This document shows, piece by piece, positions 1 through 9,385 of a stretch of DNA of 49,818 nt. A program made the position numbers and the translations under genes. The stretch lies in contig NZ_LMGY01000021.1 in NCBI RefSeq assembly GCF_001427585.1, positions 127,019 to 176,836 on the forward strand, read 5' to 3'. Source of the stretch: Pseudoxanthomonas sp. Root630. Its GTDB lineage: Bacteria; Pseudomonadota; Gammaproteobacteria; Xanthomonadales; Xanthomonadaceae. The notes below the pieces were generated by a model. That model worked only from the letters and a program-made list of their open reading frames with translations, did not search any database and was not told the DNA's origin. Numbering within the stretch: the first letter of the stretch is position 1; each line of letters begins with the position of its first letter.

Positions 1-93
1 ACCGCACCGCCGGTGACGGCACAGCAGGCGCTGGACGTCATGCGGCTGATCGAGCTGGGGGTGCGGAGCAGCGAATCCCGTTTTCGCGACTGA
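1..93 (+). CDS. 3' end of probable Gfo/Idh/MocA-family oxidoreductase (partial)
   Basis: An open frame enters from the left edge and stops at TGA 91-93, leaving 30 residues that end VRSSESRFRD. The visible tail (PPVTAQQALDVMRLIEL) resembles the last helix of Gfo/Idh/MocA NAD(P)-dependent sugar or inositol dehydrogenases, where a PPV(T/S)..QAL.VMRLIELA stretch is common. No cofactor-binding or catalytic residues lie inside the window, so the family call rests on this short tail only. The downstream neighbour is convergent. Confidence 0.5.
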   Translation, partial: TAPPVTAQQALDVMRLIELGVRSSESRFRD

Positions 94-118
94 CGTCGCT
101 CCCACAACCGCAGGCCCC

Positions 119-736
119 TCAGGCCACCGCCTGCCCGCGATAGGTCCGGTGATGCGCCATCGCCAGCATGGCGTTGTCTTCCTGGGTGTCGCCGTAGGCA
201 TGGATGGCCACGTAGGCCTGTGGGTCGCACAGCGCGCGCACGCGGCGCACCTTCTCCTCGCCGACGCATTGCGCGCCTGCGTAGCCGGTGATGCGTCCGC
301 CGCGCTCCGCCAGCAGCGAGCACAGCAGTTCGACCCCTTGCGCCGCGCACCACGGCGCGAGGTAGACCTCCAGCCCGCCCGAGACCACGACGATGCGGTC
401 ACCGCGCTCGCGGTGCCACGCCAGTCGCGCCATCGCCTCCGGCCGCAACAGGCCCGGCAGGACATCACGCGCGAAGGCTTCGCCTTGCGCGCGCAGACGC
501 GCAGCATCCACGCCGCGCAACCCCACCTGCACGATGCTGGCACGGGTGGGGTTGCCCGCCACCCAACCGCGCCGGTAGCCGAACACCACGGGCGCCAGCA
601 GCGCGCCACCGACCAACAAGCGCGGCCGTGCGACCGCGTAGCGCATGAAATCCGGAAACGTCTCGCGCGTGGTCAGCGTGCCGTCGAAATCGAAGAGCGC
701 CAGATCGCGTCCGGCTGCGTCCTCAATGACCGCCAT
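119..736 (-). CDS. HAD-IB family hydrolase (phosphoserine phosphatase-like)
   Basis: This 205-residue cytoplasmic protein carries the four HAD phosphatase motifs. Motif I is DFDGT with nucleophile Asp16 and acid/base Asp18, motif II is SGG at 119-121, a conserved Lys lies at 162, and motif IV is GDTQED at 182-187. This order and the helical cap between motifs I and II fit subfamily IB (SerB/CicA-like), which removes phosphate from small molecules through an aspartyl-phosphate. The physiological substrate cannot be read from the sequence. The ATG overlaps the end of the upstream DUF2059 gene by 14 bp, which suggests translational coupling in one minus-strand operon. Confidence 0.85.
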   Translation of the reverse strand: MAVIEDAAGRDLALFDFDGTLTTRETFPDFMRYAVARPRLLVGGALLAPVVFGYRRGWVAGNPTRASIVQVGLRGVDAARLRAQGEAFARDVLPGLLRPEAMARLAWHRERGDRIVVVSGGLEVYLAPWCAAQGVELLCSLLAERGGRITGYAGAQCVGEEKVRRVRALCDPQAYVAIHAYGDTQEDNAMLAMAHHRTYRGQAVA

Positions 737-1250
737 GCGACGCAGGCGCCTCGGGCCGGAGGTTGGCGTCCTTCAGCTCTTCCGCCAACAGCTGCTGCAT
801 CGCCGGCATCAGCGCCCCCATGCGTTCCTGCATGGCCTGCATCGTGTGCTGCATGACCAGCGGCATCTTGTTGATCACGGCCTGCCCACCGGGCGTGCGG
901 TAGAAAGCGAGCATCTCCTGCACCTCGCCTTCGCTGAACGATTTGCGGTAGATGTCCATGTACATCGGCGCCAGCACATCCCAGGACAGCTCCTGCTTCA
1001 TCAGCGCCATCATCCGGGTGCTGAGCCGGTCCACGCGCGCCTGCTGGTCGGCGGTGAGCGTGCCGCCGAACGCCTGGCGCATCGAATCCGCGTACATCGT
1101 GTCTACCTGGTCGTAGACCTGGTCCAGCATCTCGCGCGTCTTCGTGACCTCCAGCAGCGCGCGTACCGACGCTTCGCTGGCGGGAGCGGGGTTCGCACCG
1201 AACACCGGCGACGCCACGGCGAACAACAGGCACAGCATCCACTTCTTCAT
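723..1250 (-). CDS. DUF2059 domain-containing secreted protein
   Basis: This 175-residue protein begins with a Sec signal peptide (MKKWMLCLLFAVASPVFGA), so the mature protein should be periplasmic. The body is helical, and the FYRTPGGQAVINKMP stretch is characteristic of DUF2059, a family of unknown function. An upstream in-frame extension exists, but the ATG at 1250 is preferred because it gives a clean signal peptide and is preceded by a GGGAG Shine-Dalgarno at good spacing. The C-terminus ends in a His/Gly-rich tail (ASHGGH). Its stop lies inside the start of the HAD phosphatase gene, so the two are probably co-transcribed. Confidence 0.85.
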   Translation of the reverse strand: MKKWMLCLLFAVASPVFGANPAPASEASVRALLEVTKTREMLDQVYDQVDTMYADSMRQAFGGTLTADQQARVDRLSTRMMALMKQELSWDVLAPMYMDIYRKSFSEGEVQEMLAFYRTPGGQAVINKMPLVMQHTMQAMQERMGALMPAMQQLLAEELKDANLRPEAPASHGGH

Positions 1251-1311
1251 GTGTACTCCCTTACCGCGCCGACCTTGGCGCCGCCGCAGCATACGGCATC
1301 CCCTGTCCGGG

Positions 1312-1776
1312 CTAGGCACCCTCTTCCAGCAACCGCGCCCCGGGTCCGTCTTCGCCCAGTTCGTCCCAGGGATTGCGCAATGGGCAGGCCTTCAGCGACA
1401 GGCAGCCGCAGCCGATGCAGCCATCGAGCTGGTCGCGCAGGCGGGTGAGGCTGGCGATGCGTGCATCGAGCGCGGCGTGCCAGCGCGCGGAGAGCTTCTT
1501 CCAGTCGGCGGCGGTGGGCGTGCGGTTCTCCGGCAGCGACGACAGCGCGGCCTGGATCTCCGCCAGCGGAATGCCGGTGCGCTGCGCCACCTTGATGACG
1601 GCCACGCGGCGCAGCACTTCGCGCGGATAGCGGCGCTGGTTGCCGGCATTGCGCCAACTGTGGATCAGGCCCTTGGACTCGTAGAAGTGCAGCGTGGAGA
1701 TGGCGACGCCTGCGCGCGCGGCCACCTGGCCGACGGTGAGCTCTGTTTCGATGGGAGGATGCTGTTTTCCCGACAT
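1312..1776 (-). CDS. soxR: Redox-sensitive transcriptional activator SoxR
   Basis: This is a 154-residue MerR-family regulator. An N-terminal winged helix-turn-helix (about 13-50, with [12 protein letters not shown] and the HFYESKGLI turn) is followed by a dimerisation helix and the SoxR-specific [2Fe-2S] site formed by Cys120, Cys123, Cys125 and Cys131 (CIGCGC...C). In the family, oxidation of this cluster by redox-cycling compounds switches the bound dimer from inactive to activating. The gene is divergent from an FMN reductase gene, and a perfect SoxR box lies between them. The start is only 9 bp from the box, so binding probably also affects soxR's own expression. Family length and all four cysteines are intact. 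Confidence 0.96.
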   Translation of the reverse strand: MSGKQHPPIETELTVGQVAARAGVAISTLHFYESKGLIHSWRNAGNQRRYPREVLRRVAVIKVAQRTGIPLAEIQAALSSLPENRTPTAADWKKLSARWHAALDARIASLTRLRDQLDGCIGCGCLSLKACPLRNPWDELGEDGPGARLLEEGA

Positions 1777-1782
1777 GATGCA

Positions 1783-1813
1783 TTGACCTCAAGATCGGTT
1801 GAGGTTCTACCCT
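1783..1813 (+). promoter_or_regulatory. SoxR-controlled promoter with 19-bp spacer
   Basis: A -35 element TTGACC (1783-1788) and a -10-like TACCCT (1808-1813) are separated by exactly 19 bp and contain the SoxR box. MerR-family activators work by untwisting over-long 19-20 bp spacers, so the geometry itself supports redox-dependent control of the FMN reductase gene starting at 1845. Confidence 0.75.
1786..1805. promoter_or_regulatory. SoxR box
   Basis: Perfect inverted repeat ACCTCAA-GATCGG-TTGAGGT. The core CCTCAA-N6-TTGAGG is identical to the consensus SoxR operator known from the enterobacterial soxS promoter. It sits between divergent soxR and the FMN reductase gene. Confidence 0.93.
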
Positions 1814-1844
1814 GCGTTTCCCCGTCCTGGCAAGCGCAGCGTCC

Positions 1845-2417
1845 ATGTCCGACCCTCTCCACCTGGCCCTGCTGTATGGCAGCACGCGCGAAGGCCGTTT
1901 CTGCGACACCGTCGCCGACTGGTTGCGTGCGCAGCTGGCCCTGCGGCGCGACTACACCGTCGACGCCATCGATCCCGCCCTGCTCGATCTTCCGCACCGC
2001 CACGGCGGCGCACCGAGTGCCGACCTGGTGAATCTGCAACAACGCGTCTGGCGCGCCGACGCCTTCGTGGTGGTGGTGCCGGAGTACAATCACGGTTATC
2101 CCGCAGCGCTGAAATTCGTGATCGATTCGGTCCAGGCCCACTGGCAGGCCAAACCGGTCGCGTTCGTCGCCTATGGGGGCCACAGCGGCGGCGTCCGCGC
2201 GGCGGAACAGTTGCGGCAGGTGTTTTCCGGCCTGCATGCGGTGCCGGTCCGCGATGGCGTGTATTTCACCCAGGCGTGGGACCGCTTCGACGCCGGAGGC
2301 AGGCCGCGCGACGGCGACGCCAGCGAACGCGCCGCCCGCCGCATGCTGGACCAGCTCGCCTGGTACGGCCACGCGCTCCGCCAGGCGCGCGCGGCCTGGC
2401 CCTATCCCGCCGGCTGA
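1845..2417 (+). CDS. NADPH-dependent FMN reductase family protein
   Basis: This 190-residue flavodoxin-fold protein has the phosphate/FMN loop GSTREGR at 12-18 and the family signature PEYNHGYPAALK at 79-90. Members reduce FMN, quinones or related acceptors with NAD(P)H in the cytoplasm. The gene starts 31 bp after the -10 element of a promoter carrying a SoxR box, so it is very probably a direct SoxR target induced by redox-cycling compounds, as expected for a quinone-detoxifying enzyme. Length is normal and nothing is missing. The exact electron acceptor cannot be told from sequence. Confidence 0.88.
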   Translation: MSDPLHLALLYGSTREGRFCDTVADWLRAQLALRRDYTVDAIDPALLDLPHRHGGAPSADLVNLQQRVWRADAFVVVVPEYNHGYPAALKFVIDSVQAHWQAKPVAFVAYGGHSGGVRAAEQLRQVFSGLHAVPVRDGVYFTQAWDRFDAGGRPRDGDASERAARRMLDQLAWYGHALRQARAAWPYPAG

Positions 2418-2469
2418 GCCGGTACGTTTTCCCCGGCGCGCCGGTGCGCGCCCACGATGGACCGACCCG

Positions 2470-4317
<1,848 letters not shown>

Positions 4318-4320
4318 CAT

Positions 4321-4374
4321 CCCTCCCCTCTCCCCATGAAACGGGGAGAGGGGGCCGAAGGCGGGTGAGGGGCG
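4321..4374 (+). repeat. REP-like palindromic repeat, left copy
   Basis: A perfect 11-bp stem CCCCTCTCCCC (4325-4335) / GGGGAGAGGGG (4343-4353) is followed by a tail ending GGTGAGGGGCG. An inverted partner lies at 4460-4511. This CTCTCCCC/GGGGAGAG type is dispersed in many gammaproteobacterial genomes. Confidence 0.7.
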
Positions 4375-4459
4375 ACGAAGCCAGTGTCATCGACGCGGCA
4401 CCGCGCACTCCGAAACCGCTGTCCCGAAGAGCGGCCCTCCTCCAGGCCAGCCTCGCGCA

Positions 4460-4511
4460 CGCCCCTCATCCGGCCTCCGGCCACCTTCTCCCCGCCGCGC
4501 GGGGAGAAGGG
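4460..4511 (-). repeat. REP-like palindromic repeat, right copy (inverted)
   Basis: Begins CGCCCCTCATC, complementary to the tail of the left copy, and ends in a 10-bp stem CCTTCTCCCC (4484-4493) / GGGGAGAAGG (4501-4510). Together the two copies form an inverted pair separated by about 85 bp that carries no gene. Confidence 0.7.
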
Positions 4512-4514
4512 AAC

Positions 4515-4545
4515 AAAAAAGCCGCCGGTTTCCCGGCGGCTTTTT
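4515..4545. terminator. Bidirectional Rho-independent terminator
   Basis: An A-tract, the 8-bp stem GCCGCCGG (4521-4528) with its complement CCGGCGGC (4533-4540), and a T-tract. It lies between the convergent ABC exporter and four-TM membrane protein genes and can serve both. Confidence 0.92.
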
Positions 4546-4561
4546 CTTTATCGAGCGAAGC

Positions 4562-5005
4562 TCAGGACAACCAGCCGCGCGCCTGCGCCTTGTTGGCGTA
4601 CCACAGCAGGAACAGCGCGATCAGCACGAATACCGCCGGCATCACCAAGCCCGCCGGCCCGTAGACAGCCCATGCCGGCGTTACCACATAAGCGCCCATC
4701 ATCTGCACCAGCAGCCCGATCAGCGACAGCAGGAACATCGTCCCGGCCCAGCGCTTCCTTAGCAGCAGTCCCAGCGCACCCAGCACGCCGCCAAACACCG
4801 CGACGGCGAAGGCGATGTTGAGCCAACCGGGTGTAGCGTCGTAGATCTGACGGTCTGTTTCGGACATCAGTGCAAGACGCTCTGCGGTCATGTTCGTCTG
4901 CATGTACCAGAACGCCACGCCGATCAGGTTCCAGAGCAGCGCCAGTACGCCGGTGATCCAGAAGCCGAGCGAGCGCTTGGGTGCAACGGTGGTGGTCGTG
5001 TTCAT
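4562..5005 (-). CDS. Four-TM integral membrane protein, function unknown
   Basis: The 147-residue product has four predicted membrane helices: about 15-36 ([19 protein letters not shown]), 62-82, 91-110 and 115-137. A soluble loop of about 25 residues after TM1 holds [20 protein letters not shown]. Similar short four-helix proteins are conserved in Xanthomonadaceae and are usually annotated as hypothetical or, on weak grounds, as sugar transporters. No catalytic or transport motif is visible. The gene stands alone, upstream of nothing on its strand, and shares the terminator at 4515-4545 with the ABC exporter. Confidence 0.75.
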   Translation of the reverse strand: MNTTTTVAPKRSLGFWITGVLALLWNLIGVAFWYMQTNMTAERLALMSETDRQIYDATPGWLNIAFAVAVFGGVLGALGLLLRKRWAGTMFLLSLIGLLVQMMGAYVVTPAWAVYGPAGLVMPAVFVLIALFLLWYANKAQARGWLS

Positions 5006-5090
5006 CTCCCCTCCCCAGGGTTGGTTGTCGGACCGGGGCCGAGCATACGCCTGCGCGCGGCGATACGCGCGTTACGGCCGGGAGGGCGGC

Positions 5091-5285
5091 TCAGGCTTCG
5101 TCCTGCCCCCAGGCGACCACGTCGATGCCGCCGTCCTCGTAGACGCTCACGCGCACTTCGATCGGCTTGCAGCAGACGTGGCAATCCTCGACGTACTGCT
5201 GGTCGCCGGCCGAATCGTCGACCACCAGGGTGATCGTCTCGCCGCAGTACGGGCAGTCGATGTCGCTGGTGGGCAGCTGCGGCAT
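5091..5285 (-). CDS. CPXCG motif-containing cysteine-rich protein
   Basis: A 64-residue protein with CPYCG at 11-15 and a second pair CHVC at 35-38 followed by Cys39, the layout of a small zinc-ribbon. An acidic loop ([13 protein letters not shown]) joins the two knuckles. The family is widespread in gammaproteobacteria but has no assigned role; metal binding is the only safe prediction. Its ATG overlaps the stop codon of the DUF3247 gene by one base (TGATG), so the two are translationally coupled. A longer upstream reading in the same frame merely crosses the DUF3247 gene. Confidence 0.88.
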   Translation of the reverse strand: MPQLPTSDIDCPYCGETITLVVDDSAGDQQYVEDCHVCCKPIEVRVSVYEDGGIDVVAWGQDEA

Positions 5286-5572
5286 CAGGCAGAACCCAAG
5301 GCCGTCACCGACGCGATCCGGTCCAGCCACAGGTAGTGGGTGACGTCCGGGCGCTTGCGGTCGTCGATGCGGACCACCGCGTTGAAGCCCTCGTGGCCGT
5401 CGCCGTCGCGGAATACCTGCACGCTGGGGCGCGTGGTGACCACGCCGGTGATCGACCCGCCGTCGGCGAGGTGCAGTTCCACCACCGCCTCGTCGGGCAG
5501 CTGCAGGACCAGCGCCTCCATGCGGGCGATGTCGTCCTGGCGGGTGTACAGATGCGCGGGTGCCTGGTTCAT
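5285..5572 (-). CDS. DUF3247 family protein (Sm/Hfq-like fold)
   Basis: This 95-residue protein matches DUF3247, a small Xanthomonadaceae-rich family; from memory, a Xanthomonas campestris member adopts a variant Sm-like beta-barrel. The central segment ([27 protein letters not shown]) has the alternating pattern of such a strand-rich core and the C-terminal [12 protein letters not shown] resembles the second Sm strand pair. RNA or nucleic-acid binding has been guessed but is not established. The upstream GGAGGTGA Shine-Dalgarno is strong, and the downstream CPXCG gene is coupled by TGATG. Confidence 0.8.
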   Translation of the reverse strand: MNQAPAHLYTRQDDIARMEALVLQLPDEAVVELHLADGGSITGVVTTRPSVQVFRDGDGHEGFNAVVRIDDRKRPDVTHYLWLDRIASVTALGSA

Positions 5573-5630
5573 CGGTCACCTCCTTGCGGGTGCCACGCTA
5601 CGCGCGCGGCGGTAAGCGGCCGTGAACGCG

Positions 5631-6308
5631 TCAGCGCAGCAGACGCAGGACATCCTCGGCCGCGGCTTCGGACGAGGCGGGGTTCTGGCCGGTCACCAGC
5701 ATGCCGTCGGTGACCACGTACGACTGCCACAGCGGCCCCCGCTCGTAGCGGGCGCCGTTCTTCTTCAGCACGTCCTCCAGCGAGAACGGCACGACCTCGC
5801 TCAAACCGACCGCGGCTTCCTCCTCGTTGGAGAAACCGGTAACGCGCTTGTCCTTCACCAGCGGCTCGCCGAGCGCGCCGCGCGTGTGCCGGAACACCGC
5901 CGGGCCGTGGCAGACCGCCGCGACCGGCTTGCCGGCGGAGAACGTCTGTTCGATCAGGCGGATCGCATCCGCATCCTCGGCCAGGTCCCACAGCGGCCCA
6001 TGGCCGCCGGGGAAGAAGACCGCATCGAACTGTTCGTCCACCACGTCCTTCAGCCGGTGCGTGGTGGCCAGGGCCGACAGCGCCTCGGCATCCTCGTTGA
6101 AACGCACGGTGGCCGCAGTCTGCGCGTCGGGCGCATCGCTCTTCGGGTCCAATGGCGGCTGGCCGCCCTTGGGCGACGCCAGCCACAGTTGCGCGCCGGC
6201 GTCCTTGAACACGTAGTACGGCGCGGCGAATTCCTCCAGCCAGAAGCCGGTCTTGTGGCCGGTGTCGCCGAGGCGGTCGTGCGAGGTCAGCACCATCAGG
6301 ATCTTCAT
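5631..6308 (-). CDS. DJ-1/PfpI family protein (class I glutamine amidotransferase-like)
   Basis: This 225-residue protein has the DJ-1/Hsp31 architecture: Glu25/Glu26 near the N-terminus, GGHG at 101-104 (oxyanion loop) and the nucleophile elbow AVCHGP with Cys133. Members act as glyoxalase III/deglycase-like enzymes or redox-linked chaperones, and a GxGH-type loop with AVCHGP is typical of the Hsp31 branch (D-lactate from methylglyoxal without cofactor). That activity is a family expectation, not something the sequence proves. It is monocistronic and preceded by a GGAGG-like Shine-Dalgarno. Length is usual. Confidence 0.88.
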   Translation of the reverse strand: MKILMVLTSHDRLGDTGHKTGFWLEEFAAPYYVFKDAGAQLWLASPKGGQPPLDPKSDAPDAQTAATVRFNEDAEALSALATTHRLKDVVDEQFDAVFFPGGHGPLWDLAEDADAIRLIEQTFSAGKPVAAVCHGPAVFRHTRGALGEPLVKDKRVTGFSNEEEAAVGLSEVVPFSLEDVLKKNGARYERGPLWQSYVVTDGMLVTGQNPASSEAAAEDVLRLLR

Positions 6309-6404
6309 CGAGGTCCTCCAGTCGATGCCGGCAGCCTAGCGATGCGCGCGATAAGACCGGGTGAGCCGGACGTCGCGCGCGTTAACCGCCCCTGACCCGC
6401 GCGC

Positions 6405-7310
6405 CTACCCCTGCTTCACCGCATGCCCGCCGAATTCGTTGCGCATCGCCGCCAGCAGCTTGTCGGCGTAGGAGTCGTCGTCGCGCGAGCGCAGGCGTTC
6501 CAGCAGCGACATCGTGATGACCGGCGCGGACACGTTGAGGTCGATGGCCTCGGCCACCGTCCACCGGCCTTCGCCGGAGTCGGACACGTAGGGCGCGATA
6601 CCGGCCATCTGCGGATTCTTCTTCAGCGCATCGGCGGTGAGGTCGAGCAGCCACGACCGCACCACGCTGCCGTGGCGCCAGATCTCGGCCAGCGCGCCGA
6701 GGTCGAAGTCCATCGCGTCCTTGTGCTTGAGGATGGCGAAACCTTCGGCATACGCCTGCATCATTCCGTACTCGATCCCGTTGTGGATCATCTTGGCGAA
6801 GTGGCCCGCCCCGCCCGGCCCCACGCGGCCCCAGCCGGTCTCCGGCGTGGGCGCGAGCGTGGCGAACACCGGCTGCAGGCGCGCCACCGCGTCGGCATCG
6901 CCGCCGATCATCAGGCTGTAGCCTTCGGCCAGGCCCCACACGCCACCGCTGGTGCCGCAGTCGATGTAGTGGATACCGGCCTCGGCCAACTGCGCGCCGC
7001 GGCGCTGGGTGTCCTTGTAGTTGGAGTTGCCGCCGTCGATCACCGTGTCGCCAGCCGCCAGCAGCGGGCGCAGCTGCGCGATCGTGTCGTCCACCACCTG
7101 CCCGGCCGGCACCATCAGCCACACCACGCGCGGCGTGGGCAGCGCGGACACCGCGTTCTGCAGGTTCGCGTGCGGAATGATCCCGCGCGCTTCGGCCTGC
7201 TGGCGCGCCGCGTCGCCGGGATCGTAGCCGCGCACGCGATGCCCGCCGCGCACCAGCCGTTCGGCCATGTTGGCGCCCATGCGCCCGAGCCCGATCATCG
7301 CCAGTTCCAT
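6405..7310 (-). CDS. gnd: 6-phosphogluconate dehydrogenase, decarboxylating (short NAD-type)
   Basis: A 301-residue enzyme that oxidises 6-phosphogluconate to ribulose-5-phosphate with loss of CO2. The Rossmann motif GLGRMG is at 7-12, GGNSNYKDT and CGTSGGVWGL mark the substrate site, and GGAGHFAKMIHNGIEYGMMQ contains the catalytic Lys. The length of about 300 residues, without the extra C-terminal helical domain of the 470-residue NADP enzyme, is the short (GndA/YqeC-like) class. ATG 7310 begins the Rossmann fold and follows GGGAG. The frame is open further upstream only by chance across the next gene. It may be co-transcribed with the hydrolase gene starting at 8109, whose 3' end overlaps that open region but not this CDS. 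Confidence 0.92.
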   Translation of the reverse strand: MELAMIGLGRMGANMAERLVRGGHRVRGYDPGDAARQQAEARGIIPHANLQNAVSALPTPRVVWLMVPAGQVVDDTIAQLRPLLAAGDTVIDGGNSNYKDTQRRGAQLAEAGIHYIDCGTSGGVWGLAEGYSLMIGGDADAVARLQPVFATLAPTPETGWGRVGPGGAGHFAKMIHNGIEYGMMQAYAEGFAILKHKDAMDFDLGALAEIWRHGSVVRSWLLDLTADALKKNPQMAGIAPYVSDSGEGRWTVAEAIDLNVSAPVITMSLLERLRSRDDDSYADKLLAAMRNEFGGHAVKQG

Positions 7311-7404
7311 GTGTACTCCCGTGCGTTCAACGAAAAAGAAAAGGATGCGCCATTGTCGCGGCCGCGCGTGGCGACGGCGTGCATGCGCGTGCGCGCCGGC
7401 CGCG

Positions 7405-8109
7405 TCATGGCGCCAGCAGCCAGTCGCGCAGCACCGCGGTGGTTTCCTGCGGCACTTCCATCGGCGGCAGGTGGCCGCAGCGCGCGAACACATGCAGGCG
7501 CGCGCCGGCGATGCGTTCGTGCAGCAGGCGGGCTTCTTCCGGCAGGGTCATGCGGTCGTCCTCGCCCACGCCGATCAGCGTGGGCACGGCGATGGTGGAC
7601 AGCAGCGGCAGCGAATCGGGGCGGTCGATGATGGCGCGCTGCTGGCGCAGGAAGGCATCGCGGCCGACGCGCTGCGCCATCGCCATCACCTCCTCGCCTA
7701 CCTCGCTCTCCACCCGGCTCTCGTGCACCAGCTGCGGCAGCAGCTTGCGGGTGACACCGGCGAAGCGCCCGGATTCGGCCAGCGCCAGGCCGGCCTTGCG
7801 CACGGCGAGCCGCTTCGGCGGATCGGTGCGCGCGCTGGTATCCAGCAGGGCCAGCCGCGCCACGCGTTGCGGCGCCTGGCGCAGGATCTCGAAGGCCACA
7901 TAGCCGCCCATCGACAGGCCAGCCAGCGCGAACACCGGCGGTGCCGTGGCCAGCACGCGCGCGGCCATGCCGGCGACGCTGTCGTCCAGGGTCAGGTCGG
8001 CGGGGTGGATCGGGGTCAGGTCGGCCAGTGCGGCCGCGGGATCGCGCCACAGGCGCGCGTCGCAGAGCAGGCCGGGCAGCAGGACCAGGGGAAGGGAAGC
8101 CATGGGCAT
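7405..8109 (-). CDS. Alpha/beta fold hydrolase
   Basis: The 234-residue protein has the alpha/beta-hydrolase nucleophile elbow GLSMGG, a catalytic Asp in VGEDDRMT and the catalytic His in CGHLPPME, with the oxyanion region LLPGLLCD near the N-terminus. It is cytoplasmic, with no signal peptide. Substrate is unknown; the family covers esterases, peptidases and C-C hydrolases. Two in-frame ATGs (8109 and 8103) are possible and give nearly the same protein. The gene is 94 bp upstream of gnd on the same strand and divergent from the TIGR01777 gene. Confidence 0.85.
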   Translation of the reverse strand: MPMASLPLVLLPGLLCDARLWRDPAAALADLTPIHPADLTLDDSVAGMAARVLATAPPVFALAGLSMGGYVAFEILRQAPQRVARLALLDTSARTDPPKRLAVRKAGLALAESGRFAGVTRKLLPQLVHESRVESEVGEEVMAMAQRVGRDAFLRQQRAIIDRPDSLPLLSTIAVPTLIGVGEDDRMTLPEEARLLHERIAGARLHVFARCGHLPPMEVPQETTAVLRDWLLAP

Positions 8110-8218
8110 AGTGTAGGCGCGCCCCCGCCGGCCGGCCGTCGATCCCCGCCCACGGTCCGTTCCACATCCGCAACACGCCCCGGTGCGTAAGCTTCCCCGG
8201 TCCTCGGCGAGACCCCGC

Positions 8219-9118
8219 ATGCATGTCCTGATCACCGGCGGTACCGGCTTCATCGGCCAGGCGCTCTGCGCCGTGCTGCTGCAAGGCGGCCACACCCTCA
8301 GCGTGCTGACGCGCGACGCCGCGCGCGCCCGCGCGCAGCTGCCGGCCGCGGTGCGCGTACTGGCCGCGCTGGAGGATGCGCGCGACGTGGAGGCCGTGGT
8401 CAACCTGGCCGGTGAGCCGCTGATGGCCGGGCGCTGGAACGCCGCGCGCAAGGCCACGTTCCGCGCATCCCGGCTGGGCACCACGCAGGCGCTGGTGGCC
8501 TGGATGGCGCGGCAGTCGGTGCGCCCGCGCGTGCTGGTCTCAGGTTCGGCCATCGGCTACTACGGCCCGCGCGGCGACGAAGCGCTGGACGAATCCGCCG
8601 CGCCCGGCGACGACTTCGCCGCCCAGCTCTGCCGCGACTGGGAAACCGAGGCGATGCAGGCCGAAGGCCTGGACGTGCGCACCTGCCGCGTGCGCACGGG
8701 CATCGTGCTGGGTGCCGACGGCGGCGCGCTGGCGAAGATGCTGCCGCCGTTCCGGCTGGGTGCCGGCGGACCGATGGGCGATGGGCGGCAATGGATGAGC
8801 TGGATCCACCGCGACGATCTGGTGGGGATGCTGCAGTGGCTGCTGGAGCGCGATCAGGCCGGCGGCGCCTACAACGGCACCGCGCCCACGCCGCTGACCA
8901 ACCGCGATTTCGCCCGCACGCTGGGCGCAGCGCTGCGTCGGCCCGCAATCATCCCAACCCCCGCCTTCGCCCTGCGCCTGGGTTTCGGCGAGATGGCCCA
9001 GCTACTACTGACCGGCCAACGCGTGCTGCCGGCGCACGCGCTGGCGGAGGGCTTCAGCTTCCGCTTCCCCACGTTGGACGAAGCACTGCACGACCTGCTG
9101 CGCGACCCGGTGGGGTGA
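8219..9118 (+). CDS. TIGR01777 family NAD-dependent epimerase/oxidoreductase (YfcH-like)
   Basis: This 299-residue extended short-chain dehydrogenase-like protein has the nucleotide-binding motif GGTGFIG at 7-13, NLAGEPL, SGSAIGYYG and a C-terminal DUF1731-type segment (RRPAIIPTPAFALRLGFGEMAQLLLTGQR split across the end). These are the marks of TIGR01777/YfcH, whose exact substrate is unknown. ATG 8219 lies just before the Rossmann strand, whereas the upstream in-frame start would add 12 unconserved residues. The gene ends immediately before the REP/RAYT island. Confidence 0.9.
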   Translation: MHVLITGGTGFIGQALCAVLLQGGHTLSVLTRDAARARAQLPAAVRVLAALEDARDVEAVVNLAGEPLMAGRWNAARKATFRASRLGTTQALVAWMARQSVRPRVLVSGSAIGYYGPRGDEALDESAAPGDDFAAQLCRDWETEAMQAEGLDVRTCRVRTGIVLGADGGALAKMLPPFRLGAGGPMGDGRQWMSWIHRDDLVGMLQWLLERDQAGGAYNGTAPTPLTNRDFARTLGAALRRPAIIPTPAFALRLGFGEMAQLLLTGQRVLPAHALAEGFSFRFPTLDEALHDLLRDPVG

Positions 9119-9213
9119 CAGGCATGTCGCGCGAGGCTTTTTGCCTGACGCGACACCCTTGGTGAGAGAAGACCGAGGCTCGGACTCTCGCGCCAGGCTG
9201 TGGGTGAGTAGCC

Positions 9214-9246
9214 GTAGGCTGGGATGAAGCGAAGCGCAATCCCAGC
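9214..9246 (+). repeat. REP 1 (RAYT-associated)
   Basis: A 33-bp REP beginning GTAGGCTGGGATGAAGCG and ending AATCCCAGC; GCTGGGAT/ATCCCAGC form the imperfect stem. First element of the left triplet, 'GCGCAAT' variant. Confidence 0.9.
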
Positions 9247-9289
9247 TTCCATGAACGGTGACGCGACACGCACGATCACCTACCGCGAT

Positions 9290-9322
9290 GCTGGGATTCC
9301 GCGCTGCTCCATCCCAGCCTAC
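9290..9322 (-). repeat. REP 2 (RAYT-associated, inverted)
   Basis: Inverted 33-bp REP beginning GCTGGGATTCC and ending CATCCCAGCCTAC. It is the middle element of the left triplet and pairs with REP 1 to make a BIME-like inverted pair. Confidence 0.9.
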
Positions 9323-9340
9323 GAACCATCCCGGCCCGCC

Positions 9341-9373
9341 GTAGGCTGGGATGAAGCGAAGCGCAATCCCAGC
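9341..9373 (+). repeat. REP 3 (RAYT-associated)
   Basis: Same sequence as REP 1, 12 bp before the RAYT start codon. Third element of the left triplet; its position directly against the gene is typical of RAYT loci. Confidence 0.9.
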
Positions 9374-9385
9374 TACCCTCACGCA

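Noticed and set aside
1241..1260. Identical CATGTGTACTCCC at the start of the DUF2059 and gnd genes (1248-1260 and 7308-7320)
   Set aside because: Both are start codons with a GGGAG Shine-Dalgarno; 13 bp of identity is likely chance or a shared translation signal, not a repeat element.
9224..9385. In-frame extension of the RAYT upstream through REPs
   Set aside because: Translated REP sequence, not conserved; ATG 9386 starts the domain. Kept only as an oddity.
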